NCBI GenBank assembly: GCA_030762935.1
Contig: CM060896.1
Span: 11,298,001 to 11,362,000, forward strand
Direction: 5' to 3'
Source of the DNA: Hymenopus coronatus
Taxonomy: Eukaryota; Arthropoda; Insecta; Mantodea; Hymenopodidae
DNA: 64,000 bases
Shown here: piece by piece, positions 1-11,265 of the stretch
Numbering within the stretch: the first letter of the stretch is position 1
Layout: every line of letters starts with the position of its first letter
Notes under the pieces: model-generated
The model's database searches: none
Told to the model about the DNA's origin: nothing
What the model saw: only the letters and a program-made list of their open reading frames with translations
Position numbers and translations under genes: made by a program

Positions 1-30
1 AGATGAGAGAAAGTCATGTGAATGGAACAC
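1..30 (-). mobile_element. H-family element, terminal fragment
   Basis: The first 30 bases match the unpaired terminus of the H family (the stretch with GAGAAAGTCATGTGAATGG). The rest of the copy would lie left of the window. Confidence 0.6.
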
Positions 31-392
31 TCTTATGTTCCATTGCAATTTATAATTATACATTTTACTGTTCTTATAGTGTTGTCTAGATCAATGTAAA
101 TCTTTTTCAACTGTCTGAAATTTGAAACAAAGTTAATATGATAATTACACATAGACATGTGGAAGAACCTTACTTATGGTAATGTTTATACGACTGTTAT
201 ATTTGAGTGAACCTAAGGGAAAAAGTTAAAGAGTGCTTACAACTTGTAACAATTATGAACTTTGACACAACTCTCAAATAGAATTAAAAGCACGTTCTTC
301 TTCCAAACAATCAGTCTTCATTCTCACTTCCCTCCTCCATTTGCTGTGCACCATCTTTGTCCTGAATTAACTTGCATAAGAATTTAGCTCAT

Positions 393-513
393 TTTTACTT
401 TCTCTATATGCACTATGTACTATGAAGGTATTGCACTCTACCCAAAAATTTGATACCGAGATTTCAACGGAAATATATGTTTTAGGGTCCCCTGTATCCA
501 AAAAAAAGTATTT

Positions 514-578
<65 letters not shown>

Positions 579-1300
579 AGTGAATACGATAACTCAAAAA
601 CGAAAAGTCAGTAAAATACCAAACTTGGTATTTAAGTTTAGTATCTTCCAGGGATGCGACATGAAGATTTTGAAAAAAAAAACCCACCCCAAACTACACT
701 TTACATGGAACGTTTTTCGAAAATTTTGATTTTCTCGAAAATGGCTCTAACGATTTTGTTTAAAATTTTGTATATTAAAGATATTTACACAACAAATAAA
801 ATGTATATTTTGAATTTTCTGGGTATAGCCTCTGAAGACTACTTTATTTTGGGTCAATTTTACGGATTTTTGCATAACTGCTAAACTGTAAGAGATGGAG
901 GAAAACTTACAACACAAACAATGTAAAGCACCTTAAAACGCACAATTTATCTTATATATTTTTTTTTCGTGGAGTTGATCGTTTTTGACATATTCCTTGC
1001 TTTTTTTTTTTTCTTTTTTTTTCAGCTATGAAAAACTTATACTTTTCTCATACAGGAATTTGTCAACTCTTATCCATACAAACAAAGAAATTTCAGTCAC
1101 ATAGCAACCAGCTTTTGATTATTAGTTTAGCCTATAGTACTCCCTTATTTCCCTTCTGCTTACAAGGAAGCAAGTAATAAGACTATTTGTGCTAATTTTT
1201 TTCTCGATTAGCATGAAGTAAATAGAAGCATAAACTTTTTAACAATAATTTGTTGCAGAGAGGTAGAGAAAGTCATGTGAATGGAACACATCAGATTTTT
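393..1300 (-). mobile_element. H-family element (HINE/DINE-like), near full length
   Basis: This is one of the best full-length copies. It starts after a T run with the hairpin end (TTTCTCTATATGCACTATG, then the partner arm ending GAAGGTATTGC). It carries a (GT)n microsatellite at 514-577, followed by a roughly 650-bp body, and ends GTAGAGAAAGTCATGTGAAT...ACATCAGATTTTT. The body is recognisable by its repeats elsewhere in the window. No intact ORF of any transposase is present; the short ORFs over it are chance readings of the repeat. Orientation is given with the hairpin as the 3' end. Confidence 0.8.
514..577. repeat. (GT)n microsatellite inside H copy
   Basis: An almost pure GT run of about 64 bases. 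It lies at the same internal position where other H copies carry short GT/CA, GA or 46-bp tandem repeats. Confidence 0.95.
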
Positions 1301-1463
1301 ACCATAGCAATCTTCACCAAAACATTGTTATAAAAGTTTCTTCAAATCAGTATTTTTTTCCAATTTGATGGGCTGTTCCAAAAGATAGAATGGGGATCTG
1401 CTAATTGTTCCACTGCCATTCCTTGTTTAAGCATGGAAATAAATTTCTTGGATTCATCATTTA

Positions 1464-3268
1464 GGGCCAGTTGTACGAACTTGGAATAAACCTCTGTTAG
1501 TTGTTATTCCATGGTTATGTGCAAAATTGTGTTGTACGACAACGGAATAGAGACTATCAAGGGAATAAACATGGAATAACTTATTCCGTGATTCCTTGCG
1601 GGGATAAGCCGATATTCCGAGAATAGAGTATAAAAAGGAAAATGGCTGCTTGGGTACTCAGCACAATTTTGACCCATATAAAAGATTCATTTCTTTATAA
1701 TATGTTTTAAGGACATATTATACCTAAATACAATATTTTGTAGAGATAGTCTGATAAATGAACACGGCTATAATTAAATTAAAGTTGAAATATGATATCA
1801 CACAGACAACTTGATGGTTATAAGATAAATATGACAAGAAGATAGTTAAAATAAAGTTTCATTTATAAAAAAGTATAATCTACCTACAATATTATCATCA
1901 AAATACCTCTATTTTATGGAAACAATTAAATTTAATCCAACCCAAGATAAATATAAAATAGTGTAGTGCAGCAATTCACCAGCACAATGCATAGCGTTGT
2001 AAAGAGTGAGGTTACGTTTTATTGACGAAATGCAAAGGATAGGTTACTTCTACGGCAATATGCTTCAAAACGTAAGATAACCACAAGTATTAATTTTCAA
2101 ATGTTAAAAAAGCCATTACATACAGTGAAGCTGTCAATTTTATTAAAATCTGGACATCTATTTCCAACACGTGCTTCACTTGGTCATGGTGTAGATGGAG
2201 TACCCTGCTGTACTCCATCTATACCATGACCAAGTGAAGCACGTGTCAGTAAGAGATGTCCAGATTTTAATAAAAGCAAGTATTAATGTTAGCGACATTC
2301 TGTACTATAATCAGATTTTGGAAGTTATGTGCAAGTTTAAAAACTATAACACTACAAGCTTTGTGATGTAGGAGGAGATGCCCAGATTAAAAGACGCCAT
2401 CAGAGCCTCGTAAATCTAAATATATTATTTTACAATAAATTCATAATTTTTCGTATTATATGCTGTAGGTTTAACACATTAGAGACAATTTTGATTGAAT
2501 AGAGAATACTTTCCCTAAAATATAATGTTCTCGGTTTTATTGGTTCTAGCTGTTGTATTAAATACTGCCATCAGCAAAGTGCGAACTGTAATGGTAACAG
2601 TTTAATGTACTATTCAACATAACTACTAATATTTCTGTTGGTTAATAACACTTATATAGCAAATTGATTTCTATTTATCTTGGTGCAACGATTCAATTAT
2701 ACATATCTTAAGTTGATAGTGGCATTGGCGACACTAAAATGTAATTTTCAAAATTCACTTACTAAATATTTTAATAAATAAAATACAGAAATGAGGCTAA
2801 GTATGCTTTGATCACCGACACGGAAAGATGTCATATATCAGCACAGGATACAACTTTGCACATACGTAAGGTTATATTCCCATACTCCTAACCTATCGCA
2901 AGAAGTCACAGTATACATGTGTTTATGTTTTGTAAAATGTATAGCAATTCTACATCCGAACACGCTTATGAACATTCATAATGATTTCATAGTACCGTAA
3001 GTAGTTAAAATAAGAAATAATACATAGTTTAGGAAGAGCTGATTGTGAAAACAATGAAGTTTTCAACAAAACAAAGCAGTGATTACGTTTCAAGTTGGCC
3101 ACAAATGACTCGCAGCATAGCCAACATTAGTTTTAAATCTACAAACAGTCGAATAGATATCTAAGGAATAAAATTGCATCATACAACTCGTCACCACATT
3201 TATACCATGAATAGTGTATTCCAAGAATAACTATTCCAGGATTTATTCCGAGTTCGTACAACCGGCCC
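1464..3268. mobile_element. Harbinger-like non-autonomous DNA transposon
   Basis: The ends form a 27-bp terminal inverted repeat with 25 matches: GGGCCAGTTGTACGAAC at the left and the complement of GTTCGTACAACCGGCCC at the right. Both ends are flanked by TTA (1461-1463 and 3269-3271). A 3-bp TWA duplication and GGGCC-type ends are typical of PIF/Harbinger elements. The terminal zones repeat the word GGAATA and its complement. The 1.8-kb interior has no transposase-sized ORF, so mobilisation would need a partner in trans. A long hairpin sits near the centre and is listed separately. Superfamily assignment is inference from the ends and the duplication only. Confidence 0.75.
2136..2273. repeat. 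Long hairpin inside the Harbinger-like element
   Basis: Two arms of about 60 bases (TTTTATTAAAATCTGGACAT and its complement at the outside, ATGGAGTA/TACTCCAT at the centre) surround the 8-base loop CCCTGCTG. The inner 36 bases of the arms are nearly perfect; a few differences lie around TTTCCAA/TCAGTAAG. Confidence 0.9.
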
Positions 3269-3635
3269 TTAGTCTGTAATTCATTTCAATTTTCAGGCAA
3301 ACATAAAATTTATTCTCCTTCAGCTTCTTAACATGACCTTTTCATTTCCCTTATACTATCTGTTTTTTTTTTTAAGTAATTGTAGAGTGTCTTGAAGTCG
3401 TACACATACCCAGTTGGTGAACAGCACCAATCTTAGAAATGTTTCAAAATATACTTCTCTGGATATAATATCTCAACTTTCAGATCCCAGACACTGACTT
3501 GTAAGTCCTAGGGAGAGATATGAGGGAAAACAGGGACAGAAAGAAAGATAACCAAACACTAAATGGTCTGCATTAGTTTGCTATATATGCAGCTTTTCCT
3601 CTAATTTATAAACTGAATTTCATAGCCCTGATGAA
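3269..3635. other. Unassigned intergenic sequence
   Basis: No coding or repeat signature was recognised. A stretch near 3500-3550 (TTGTAAGTCCTAGGGAGAGA) resembles the segment near 38728-38775, so it may be the tail of a repeat. Confidence 0.4.
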
Positions 3636-3870
3636 GGCATCATCAGCCAAGTGGTTTGAACGGCTGTGATGTTGCCACAATAGGTGATGACTAGCCATTC
3701 ATTCAAAGCCAAACGTCGCAAGTTTAAATCCCAGCAATTGCAATCAAATGTGCCTGTGGTAAATGTTGGGGAGGGCATAAGTAAAACAACTGGTGTAATG
3801 GCGTGCTTGGAAGCTGGTTGGGTTACATTTGAATGCAGTTCTGTGGATTTTACTCTTTTCTTAAAAAAGA
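3636..3870 (+). mobile_element. Degenerate tRNA-like SINE remnant
   Basis: The segment CAAGTGGTTTGAACGG and, about 70 bases on, AGTTTAAATCCCAGC look like worn pol III A and B boxes. Both strands carry overlapping short ORFs that have no recognisable domain and read as chance. Confidence 0.35.
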
Positions 3871-3884
3871 AAATCACTACACTT

Positions 3885-4570
3885 TCATTGCAAATATTTA
3901 ATATTTTTACAAATTAAAGTCTTAATTACTTGCATTTTATGGTTAAAGGTTAAATTAACCCTCAAGTACAAATCTTATTTATATAATGACATGTAAAATA
4001 AGTACAAACAGGCAACAAAGGGTTAAAAATGTGAAAATATTTTGTAATATATTTTGTGTATCAATTGTAAGGAATGTATTTGTCTTATGGTTTTCATTCA
4101 ATTGTAGCATTTTACCTATGCTTTACTTTATTCCTATGTTTAACCCAAATGTATGACTGTGAATAATCTTAAACACTAAGTTTGATTATAGAGTTACATG
4201 TAATAGTGTGATTGACAAAAAGTATATTTTAACAATCAGATACTACTGTTATTAATTTTCACTAATTACTAGGGATTGCAATGTGATTATAAACTTCATC
4301 CCACACGCCTTTCTGAATACTGAGTGCCCTATTTCATGCCAGTATTTTCTTTTGTTCCTTAATCGTGTTAATTATATTCCTCTATAGATTTGTTTGGTTT
4401 AACCTCCTTCCCTTATGTAAATAACACTTCAGTTCCCTTAACTTGGGCAGACTGTAATTGCTGTTTGCCAACCTCCCATAATCAACATGGACTTTTATGC
4501 CAAAGTTGGCATGGTTAAGCAAAGGGACCATTAAACATTATTACTGCTTTCAAAATAAGCACATCCTTTT
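3885..4570. other. Unassigned AT-rich sequence
   Basis: Low-complexity AT-rich DNA. No exon, repeat border or RNA was recognised. Confidence 0.5.
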
Positions 4571-5298
4571 TAAAAAATCTGATGTGTTCCATCCACAGAC
4601 TTTCTCTACGTCTCTGTAACAAGTTACCTCATGCTAATCAAGATAAACATTAGCAGAAATTGTCTTAATACTTACTTCCTTATAAGTGGAAGGCAAATAA
4701 GGGAATACACTAGGCTAAAACAATAGTCAAATGTTTTGAAAGCTGGTTGCTTGGGATAGAAATCCGTTTCTTTGCATGACCAGAAGTTTCCATATGAGAA
4801 AATTTCAAACTGAAACTAATAACAAGGAATATCTCAGAAATGCTCAACCCCATGAAAAAAAATGTATATGAATTGTGTGTTTTAACAAGATCTACGTTTT
4901 TGTGCAGTAAGTTTTTGTCTATATCTTACTGTTCAGCAGTTACGCAATATTCATCCAGAATGAAGAGGTCTTTAGAGGCTATTCCACAAAAATTCAACCT
5001 ATACATTTTATTTGCCATGTAAATATCTTTAATATATGGCACTTTCATTAAAATCATTTGAGCCATTTTTGAGAAAATCAAAATGTTTGATAGTTTGGGG
5101 TGGGGAGATTTCTCTCAAAATCTTTGTATCACATTTTTGGGAAATGCTAAACTTATATACCAAGTTTAATATTTTACCGACTTTTCATTTTTGAGTTATC
5201 CTGTTCACAGACTCATGGTCACACATAAGGACCTTTTTATAAATTTTTTTATAGAGGAGACCCTACGTGCATTTCTGGTGAAATCTTGGTATTAAATG

Positions 5299-6759
5299 GA
5301 TGCGTAGGCTTCCACGACCTGTGTCTTGATGTGTCTACTTAGCTTCCGGAGAAGGCCGCGTTATCTTGCATGGGAATGCTGACATTTCGCTCATCTTGCC
5401 GTGTGCTTCTTCTGGGCTCTTGTGCAGTGGTTGCTTATTTGCTCTTGCTTATATAGTGGCAGTAAGGTGGAGGTTGCCCTGCCCTCTCGCTTCTGGTTGG
5501 CTAGTTGCCTGCCAATTGGCGTGGGTGCTGGCGCCGCTCTTTCCTGGTGATGTTGGAGTTGCTTTACACTTTCTTTTTCCAGGTTTTTGTTTCCTTTCCT
5601 TGTCTTATTTCTTGTTCTAGATTGCGGTTTGGATCTTCTTTTAGTAAATGCTGCCGTGGTTAGCCGTCCGTTTCTAGAATGCTGCATAGAATGTCTCTCT
5701 TTGGCTGGAGGCCAGCCTATTATGGTTCTCCTTGTGAGCAGAGTTTTCCAGATGTTATGGAGAGGTTTTCCGCCGTCCCTGTTGATGTTCTTCTTTTCTT
5801 TGAAAATTCTATGCTTTTACGGGTCATTCTGTGATGAAAATTGCTGCAGGTGGCTATAAGCTCTGTGTTGTCAGAGTCGATGTGGTGGCCGGTTGTTATT
5901 ACGTGTTCAGCTAGTGCGGATTTTTCGGGTTGGTTGAGTTTTAGACTGCGTATGTGTTCTTTTCTGCGTGTTACTATGGACCGTCCTGTTTGGCCAATGT
6001 AGGCACTTCCACAGTCTCATCTAATTCTATATATGCCCTGGTTTAGGAGCGGGTTGCTGGTATCTTTGGCTGGTCGTAGGAACGATCTGAGCTTTCTTGA
6101 GGTGTAGTGAGTTCTGATGTCGTAGCTTTAAAGGACTTTGGAAATCCTGTCTGTACCATAAAACTCAACCAACCCGAAAAATCCGAACTAGCTGAACACG
6201 TAATAACAGCCGGCCACCACATCAAGTTTGACAACACAGAGCTTATAGCCACCTGCAGCAATTTTCATCACAGAATGACCTGTGAAAGCATAGAGATTTT
6301 CAAAGAAAAGAAGAACATCAACAGGGACAGCAGAAAACATCTCCATAACATCTGGAAAACTCTGCTCACAAGGAGAGCCATAATAGGCTGGCCTCCAGCC
6401 AAAGAGAGGCATTCTAGAAACGGATGGCTAACCACGGCAGCATTTACTAAAAGAAGGTCCAAACCACAATCTAGAACAAGAAATAAGACAAGGAAAGGAA
6501 ACAAAAACCTGGAAAAAGAAAGCGTAAAGCAACTCCAACATCACCAGGAAAGAGCGGCGCCAGCACCCACGCCAATTGGCAGGCAACTAGCCAACCAGAA
6601 GTGAGAGGGCGGGGCAACCTCCACCACACTGCCACTATATAAGCGAGAGCAAATAAGCAACCACTGCACAAGAGCCCTGAAGAAGCTCACGGCAAGATGA
6701 GCGAAACGTCGGCATTCCCATGCAAGATAACGCGGCCTTCTCCGGAAGCTAAGAAGACA
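5299..6759. mobile_element. Penelope-like element pair in inverted orientation
   Basis: Two truncated copies of the 3' end of one Penelope-like retroelement face away from each other. The minus-strand copy covers about 6070-5299 and the plus-strand copy about 6107-6759. Both encode the end of the GIY-YIG endonuclease domain. The left copy reads AYIGQTGRSIVTRRKEH (complement of about 5940-6015), the usual PLE form of the motif. Both share KLNQPEKS, AEHVIT and the run ELIATCSNFHHRMT. Downstream tails match over about 400 bases as an inverted repeat (for example 5343-5712 against the 6370-6750 region). Frameshifts and stops break the left copy. Inverted or tandem truncated copies bounded by target duplications are characteristic of Penelope-like elements. 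Confidence 0.85.
6107..6604 (+). pseudogene. Penelope-like GIY-YIG endonuclease fragment
   Basis: This 165-residue open frame holds the C-terminal part of a PLE ORF: residues about 20-75 carry LNQPEKSELAEHVITAGHHI, then NFHHRMTCESIEIFKEKKN and INRD. Most of the catalytic GIY...YIG core lies upstream and is missing from this copy. The last 60 residues are basic and low-complexity. The mirrored copy on the other strand supplies the missing YIGQTGRS part, so the two are independently truncated. No reverse transcriptase domain is present, so the fragment cannot act alone. Confidence 0.8.
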
Positions 6760-6842
6760 CTTGGTATTAAATGTTTGGATGAAATGCAACAGCTTCTCTA
6801 TACACTATGTACATAGTACATGTAGAGAAAGTAAAAATAAAT

Positions 6843-7594
6843 TTGGTAGAGCAATTGGCTAGAGACCGTCAGATCCATGGTTCAAATCCCAGCTCTGGCA
6901 TTGAATTTTTCAGTCTGACTCTACCTATCCAACTCCTGTCCTACACACGGCTAGAGACCGGGAGATCCGTGGATTAAATCCTGGCTATGGCATTGAATTT
7001 TTCAGTCTGACTCTACCTATCCAACTCCTGTCCTACACACGGCTAGAGATCGGGAGATCCGTGGTTCAAATCCTGGCACTGGCGTTGAATTTTTCAGTGT
7101 GACTCTACCTATCCAACTCCTGTCCTACACACGGCTATAGACTGGGAGATCCGTGGTTCAAATCCCGGCTATGGCATTGAATTTTTCAGTCTGACTCTAC
7201 CTATCCAACTCCTGTCCTACACACGGCTAGAGACCGGGAGATCCGTAGTTCAAATCCCGGCTATGACATTGAATTTTTCAGTCTGACTCTACCTATCCAA
7301 CTCCTGTCCTACACACGGCTAGAGACCGGGAGATCCCTGGTTCAAATCCTGGCTATGGCATTGAATTTTTCAGTCTGACTCTACCTATCCAACTCCTGTC
7401 CTACACATCGCTAGAGATCGGGAGATCCGTGGTTCAAATCCCGGCTATGGCATTGAATTTTTCAGTGTGACTCTACCTATCCAACTCCTGTCCTACACAC
7501 GGCTATAGACTGGGAGATCCGTGGTTCAAATCCTGGCACTGGCGTTGAATTTTTCAGTCTGACTCTACCTATCCAACTTCTGTCCTACACATAG
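6843..7594 (+). repeat. 92-bp tRNA-like tandem array 1 (8 units)
   Basis: Eight consecutive units of about 92 bases each hold GGGAGATCCGTGG, the B-box-like word GGTTCAAATCC and the tail TTGAATTTTTCAGTCTGACT. The array opens with a partial tRNA head (GGTAGAGCAATTGGCTAGAG). Units 3-4 and 7-8 share private variants (GAGATCGGG, then TATAGACTGGG), which suggests duplication of a four-unit block. Confidence 0.9.
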
Positions 7595-7809
7595 TTTCTG
7601 TTGAAAACAATTAAAATTATCAAAATTGTCCATAATAGTTGGCCATACTAAGAACCATATGACTTAAAGTACCTACAACATTGTAAGTCGCCAAGTCTCA
7701 AAATAATTTCAGATCACCTTGTGGCTTACCGGGAAACATGCGAGTTAATTGAGAAATTCAATGCTATGCCAACATGTTGCCATGGTAGCTCAGTGGAAGA
7801 GTAACCAGC
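7595..7809 (+). mobile_element. Spacer segment of the tRNA-like SINE family
   Basis: This stretch links arrays 1 and 2 and recurs near 10120-10290 and, reversed, near 50560-50760. Shared words include CATAATAGTTGGC, ACTTAAAGTAC and AACATGCGAGTTAATTGAG. It leads into the tRNA-like head GCCATGGTAGCTCAGTGG, so it is the 5' part of the element. Confidence 0.75.
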
Positions 7810-8150
7810 AAGAGACCGGGAGATCCGTCATTCAAATCCCGGTTATGGCATTGAATTTTTCAGTCTGACTCAATTCTATCCAACTCCCATCCTACACATG
7901 GCTAGAGACCAGCAGATCCGTGGTTTAAATCCCGGCTATGACAATGAATTTTTCAGTCTGACTCTACCTATCCAACTCCTGTCCTACACACGGCTAGAGA
8001 CCGGGAGATCCGTGGTTCAAATCCTGGCTATGGCATTGAATTTTTCAGTCTGTCTCTACCTATCCAACTCCTGTCCTACACACGACTAGAGACCGGGAGA
8101 TCCGTGGTTCAAATCCCGGCTATGGCATTGAATTTTTCAGTCTGACTCTA
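7780..8150 (+). repeat. tRNA-like head plus 92-bp array 2 (4 units)
   Basis: A head with an A-box-like TAGCTCAGTGGAAGAG is followed by four 92-base units with the same B-box word and tail as array 1. The array ends about 80 bases from the donor of the FAM135 exon at 8234, inside the following intron. Confidence 0.88.
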
Positions 8151-8233
8151 TCTATGAGTTATTTTAGTTTCTTTGCATTATTCCTTAGTTATGAAAGATG
8201 TTGTGCACACTTATTATAAGAATGTAGACTTAC

Positions 8234-9947
8234 TTGGGTGATGGTGTTTTCTTTGCCATGCTCTCTGGAGTGCCATCCAGTTTGGTCAAGTTGATGGTGG
8301 TGGGCTGTGTTGGCGGTTCCTTATCTTTCACTACTTTATCCCTCTCCCTGTCCCTGTCCCTGAGAGTTCGTGGACTAGGTTCCACCAAAGGCTTTCTCTC
8401 CACCTCTTTCACACTTTCATACACATGGTACAAGAGATTGTCTATAGGTAGCGGAGGTGATGCTTTAGGCTTTGGCTTGGGAGCCACTAGAGGGATCGTA
8501 GGGCGAGGTGGGGGCAGAGGAGGGTCTCTGAAAGGTTCTGGAGGGGGTGGATCATCACGAAACTGCTTTGGAGGAGGCAGGCGCAGCTCCTCGTAGGGGT
8601 GATCTATGATGTCGGGTTCTGGGGGTGGAATGGGTGGTGGCTCCACAAGTTTTTGTAACCTTGCACGAAGCTGTTCCCCATTCAGCATGCGCTGCTGTTG
8701 CTTGGCTGCGCTGCTTGGATGTCTCGTCTCCAGTTGCACTTTGATGCCAAAGTCGCTGCCATCTGGACTCAACTGACCGCTAGACATGTCGCCAGATGTG
8801 CGACGACTTGAATTTGAAACCCAACCACTTTGTTCTGATGTTATGTCAGAAAGCGATGAAGATGGAGGTGAAGATAAAGATTTACCTGGTGATTGTGACT
8901 TTGATTTCACTGTGACAGTGGTTGCAACGGTTAACGGTTCTGCTAGGCTTGACTCCACAGATATAAGCGCAGGATCTGCTGAACTGTATAGGCCAACTTC
9001 TAACTTGCTAAGCTCAGCAGAAGGAATGACGGGAGGTACCTTTGGTATATCAGACTTTGCTAACGGTTCTTCGAGGGGAGTCTTGGCTGTGGGGGGAGGC
9101 ACAATTAGAGTGGGTGGGGGAGAAGCCAATGGGGCTATTAGGTTTGGCATGGACTCGCTGCTATTGGCACCGATGGACCGTGAGCCTCCTAGGAGGGCTT
9201 CTGATGATTCACCAGCTTGACATTCTTGTTGTAGCACAGCAACACTTGGCATCGACATTGTGCTTTGTGAGTGTTTCATTGTTGTGTTAGGAGAAACTCC
9301 ACCATTGATTGCATCACTCAAATTAAAAGGAACACTAGCACTTTGTTCCAGTCTGCGATATCCAACAGCGAGAGAGTCACCAGAATCTGTTGATGGCGAT
9401 GTTCCTGTCCCACCATTGCCATTTGCTACCTTTAGTTCCAGTCTCAAATTGTTTTTTAGCTTCTCTTTCAGATTATGACGGATCGGTATGGGGATGAGAA
9501 CTGGAGGATGCGGCAACGGTAATGTGGCTGATGCTACTACGGTGGTTGCCATCGCTGGCTTCAGGCAGTCTACGCTCTTCTCCCGGCGGATCTGCGTTGA
9601 AGACGAACGTGCCATGCTGGTCATCATGTGAGGGATCCCGAGCGAAGGGTTAGGTGCCGAGGATGATGCAGTTGGCGTGAGGGGCTGTTGGTGGAAGCGG
9701 CGTGGCATTATCAGTGGTTGAGGTATTGGCGACGGCTCTGAAGCAGCTGTGACGCGAAGCTGATCCAAAGACTTACTATGACGGGCAGGCAAGGAAGACT
9801 TACTCTCTTCTCTTTTACTTCCTCGCATGAGCAAAGTTGCGGTGGCTGATGCCGGGGCATCAAACTGAGCAGGACGCCGACGTCCAGCATGTGGTGCTAG
9901 TGTTAGTGTCGCATGTAGCACATGCTGATCATTCATTCCCAGCATCC
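8234..9947 (-). CDS. FAM135: FAM135-family protein, large disordered-region exon
   Basis: A 1714-bp exon on the minus strand. The acceptor reads TTTTTCAG then GGATGCTGGG at 9947; the donor reads CCCAA then GTAAGT after 8234. It enters in phase 1 and leaves two bases of a split codon. The 571-residue frame is open throughout and far GC-richer than its surroundings, as expected of real coding sequence. The product looks disordered: Ser/Thr-rich in the first 350 residues, a conserved-looking SEQSGWVSNSSRRTSG segment near residue 370, Pro-rich runs (PPPIPPPEP, DPPPPEPFRDPPLPPP) at about 440-490, and a charged RDRDRERDK tract near 540. I did not match it to a known domain. It is assigned to FAM135 by strand, order and splice phase; a separate gene is the alternative. 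The lipase-like C-terminal domain of FAM135 should follow but was not found below 8234. Confidence 0.72.
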
Positions 9948-10084
9948 CTGAAAAATATCAATTCAATTTTAGAGTATATTCAAAACTTAAATGGTTTTTA
10001 TAATGGAATCACTTAACATCAAGGGCCTAAACATAAGAAAACATTTTGGATTAATTGTTTTTTCATACATGCCGTGTGTAGGTC

Positions 10085-10470
10085 AGGAGTTGGATAGGCA
10101 GAGTAAGACTGAAAAATAATAGTTGGCTATACTATGAATCTGGGGACTTAAAGTACTTACAACATTTTAAGTTGCCATTGTGGTTGTCATCTCAAAATAA
10201 TTTGAGAGCACCTTGTGGTTTACCAGGAAACATGCGAGTCAGTTGAGAAATTCAATGCTATGCCGACATGTTGCCATGGTAGTTCAGTGGCAGAGCAACT
10301 GGCTAGAGATCGGGAGATCTGTGGTTCAAATCCCAGCTATGGCATTGAATTTTTCAGTCTGCCTCTACATATCCAACTCCTGTCCTACACATGGCTAGAG
10401 ATCGGGAGATCCATGGTTCAAATCCCTGATATAGCATTGAATTTTTCAGTCTGACTCTACCTATCCAATA
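10085..10470 (+). mobile_element. tRNA-like SINE, about two 92-bp units
   Basis: The 5' part (ATAGTTGGCTATACTATG, ACATGCGAGTCAGTTGAG) precedes the head GCCATGGTAGTTCAGTGG, then two tail units. It lies in the FAM135 intron just upstream of the 9947 exon. Confidence 0.85.
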
Positions 10471-10603
10471 ATAAAACATTAACCACAGCCTCTTTTCAAA
10501 TGATGATAGTTCTTTAAAGAAAAGTATTAAAAGGCTTGAACTACTCGTGGTAGCAAGACATTTCACTTTCTCCTGATAAAATAAATAAATATATATACAC
10601 ATT

Positions 10604-11265
10604 CGATTCATATAAACCTAAACCATTTAATAGGCCATAATTTTGCTCTGAAAGCTCGTAGAAATGTGAAATTTGTTTTAAAGATCTCAGTGGCTCAGGG
10701 AGAATCGACAACAATCGATCAATGCCTTCTGTTGACTATATTGATGATTTTGATGGAAATTACGAGTATTTTCATGACATTGTAGACAGTGTTTAGTTTA
10801 CAGTGATAACAGCAACATGCAGCACTCACTTAGGGAGCGTGTGGAAGACAAATTCCTTGGTAGCAACATGACGGGAATTTCAAAGAGAATTTAATGTTAA
10901 TGGGATGTTCCGACAAAGGCAAGACAACTGGTATACTCGTTACTGAGAGTGGAAAATATAGACCACAACTGAGTGCAGAGACTGTTACAAATGTTTGAAG
11001 AAGGCTAGTGAACTCTCCAAACAAATTGTTGTGTCGACTGAGTCAGGAATCAGTCTATTCATATGGCACATGTCAAAGAGCTGCAACTGTCTAAAATGCC
11101 ATGAAAATGCTTGTAATTCCCAACAGATGGCATTGATCGATTGTTGCTATGATTGTTGTCGATTCTCCCTGAGCCACTCAGATCATTAAAACAAATTTCA
11201 CATTTCTACGAGCTTTCAGAGAAAAATTATAGCCTATTAAAATGGTTCAAGTTTATATGGATCGC
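10604..11265. mobile_element. Foldback element F1, copy 1
   Basis: The terminal inverted repeats are about 120 bases long. The left arm begins CATATAAACCTAAACC and includes GGCTCAGGGAGAATCGACAA; the right arm is the complement, ending GGTTCAAGTTTATATG. The centre carries no transposase ORF. A second copy with the same arms and the same centre lies at 36595-37255. Confidence 0.82.

Larger units (their letters stand above)
4572..6838 (+). mobile_element. H-family element interrupted by a Penelope-like composite
   Basis: The left part (4572-5298) starts AAAAATCTGATGTGTTCC and runs to GGTATTAAATG. The right part (6774-6838) resumes TTTGGATGAAATGC and ends with the hairpin TTCTCTATACACTATG...GAGAAAGTAAAAA. 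The 14 bases CTTGGTATTAAATG occur at 5285-5298 and again at 6760-6773, so the sequence between them was inserted into an existing H copy. Confidence 0.85.

Noticed and set aside
5366..5859. Hydrophobic plus-strand ORFs (for example LCSGCLFALAYIVAVRW)
   Set aside because: They are antisense to the Penelope-like copy, and their near-twins appear antisense to the other half of the inverted pair.
6843..8150. CRISPR array
   Set aside because: Units are contiguous with no unique spacers, in a eukaryotic setting; they are SINE-tail tandem repeats.
8786..9220. 144-codon plus-strand ORF
   Set aside because: It lies antisense to the 9947-8234 exon and mirrors its codon structure; the minus strand has the splice sites and the longer frame.
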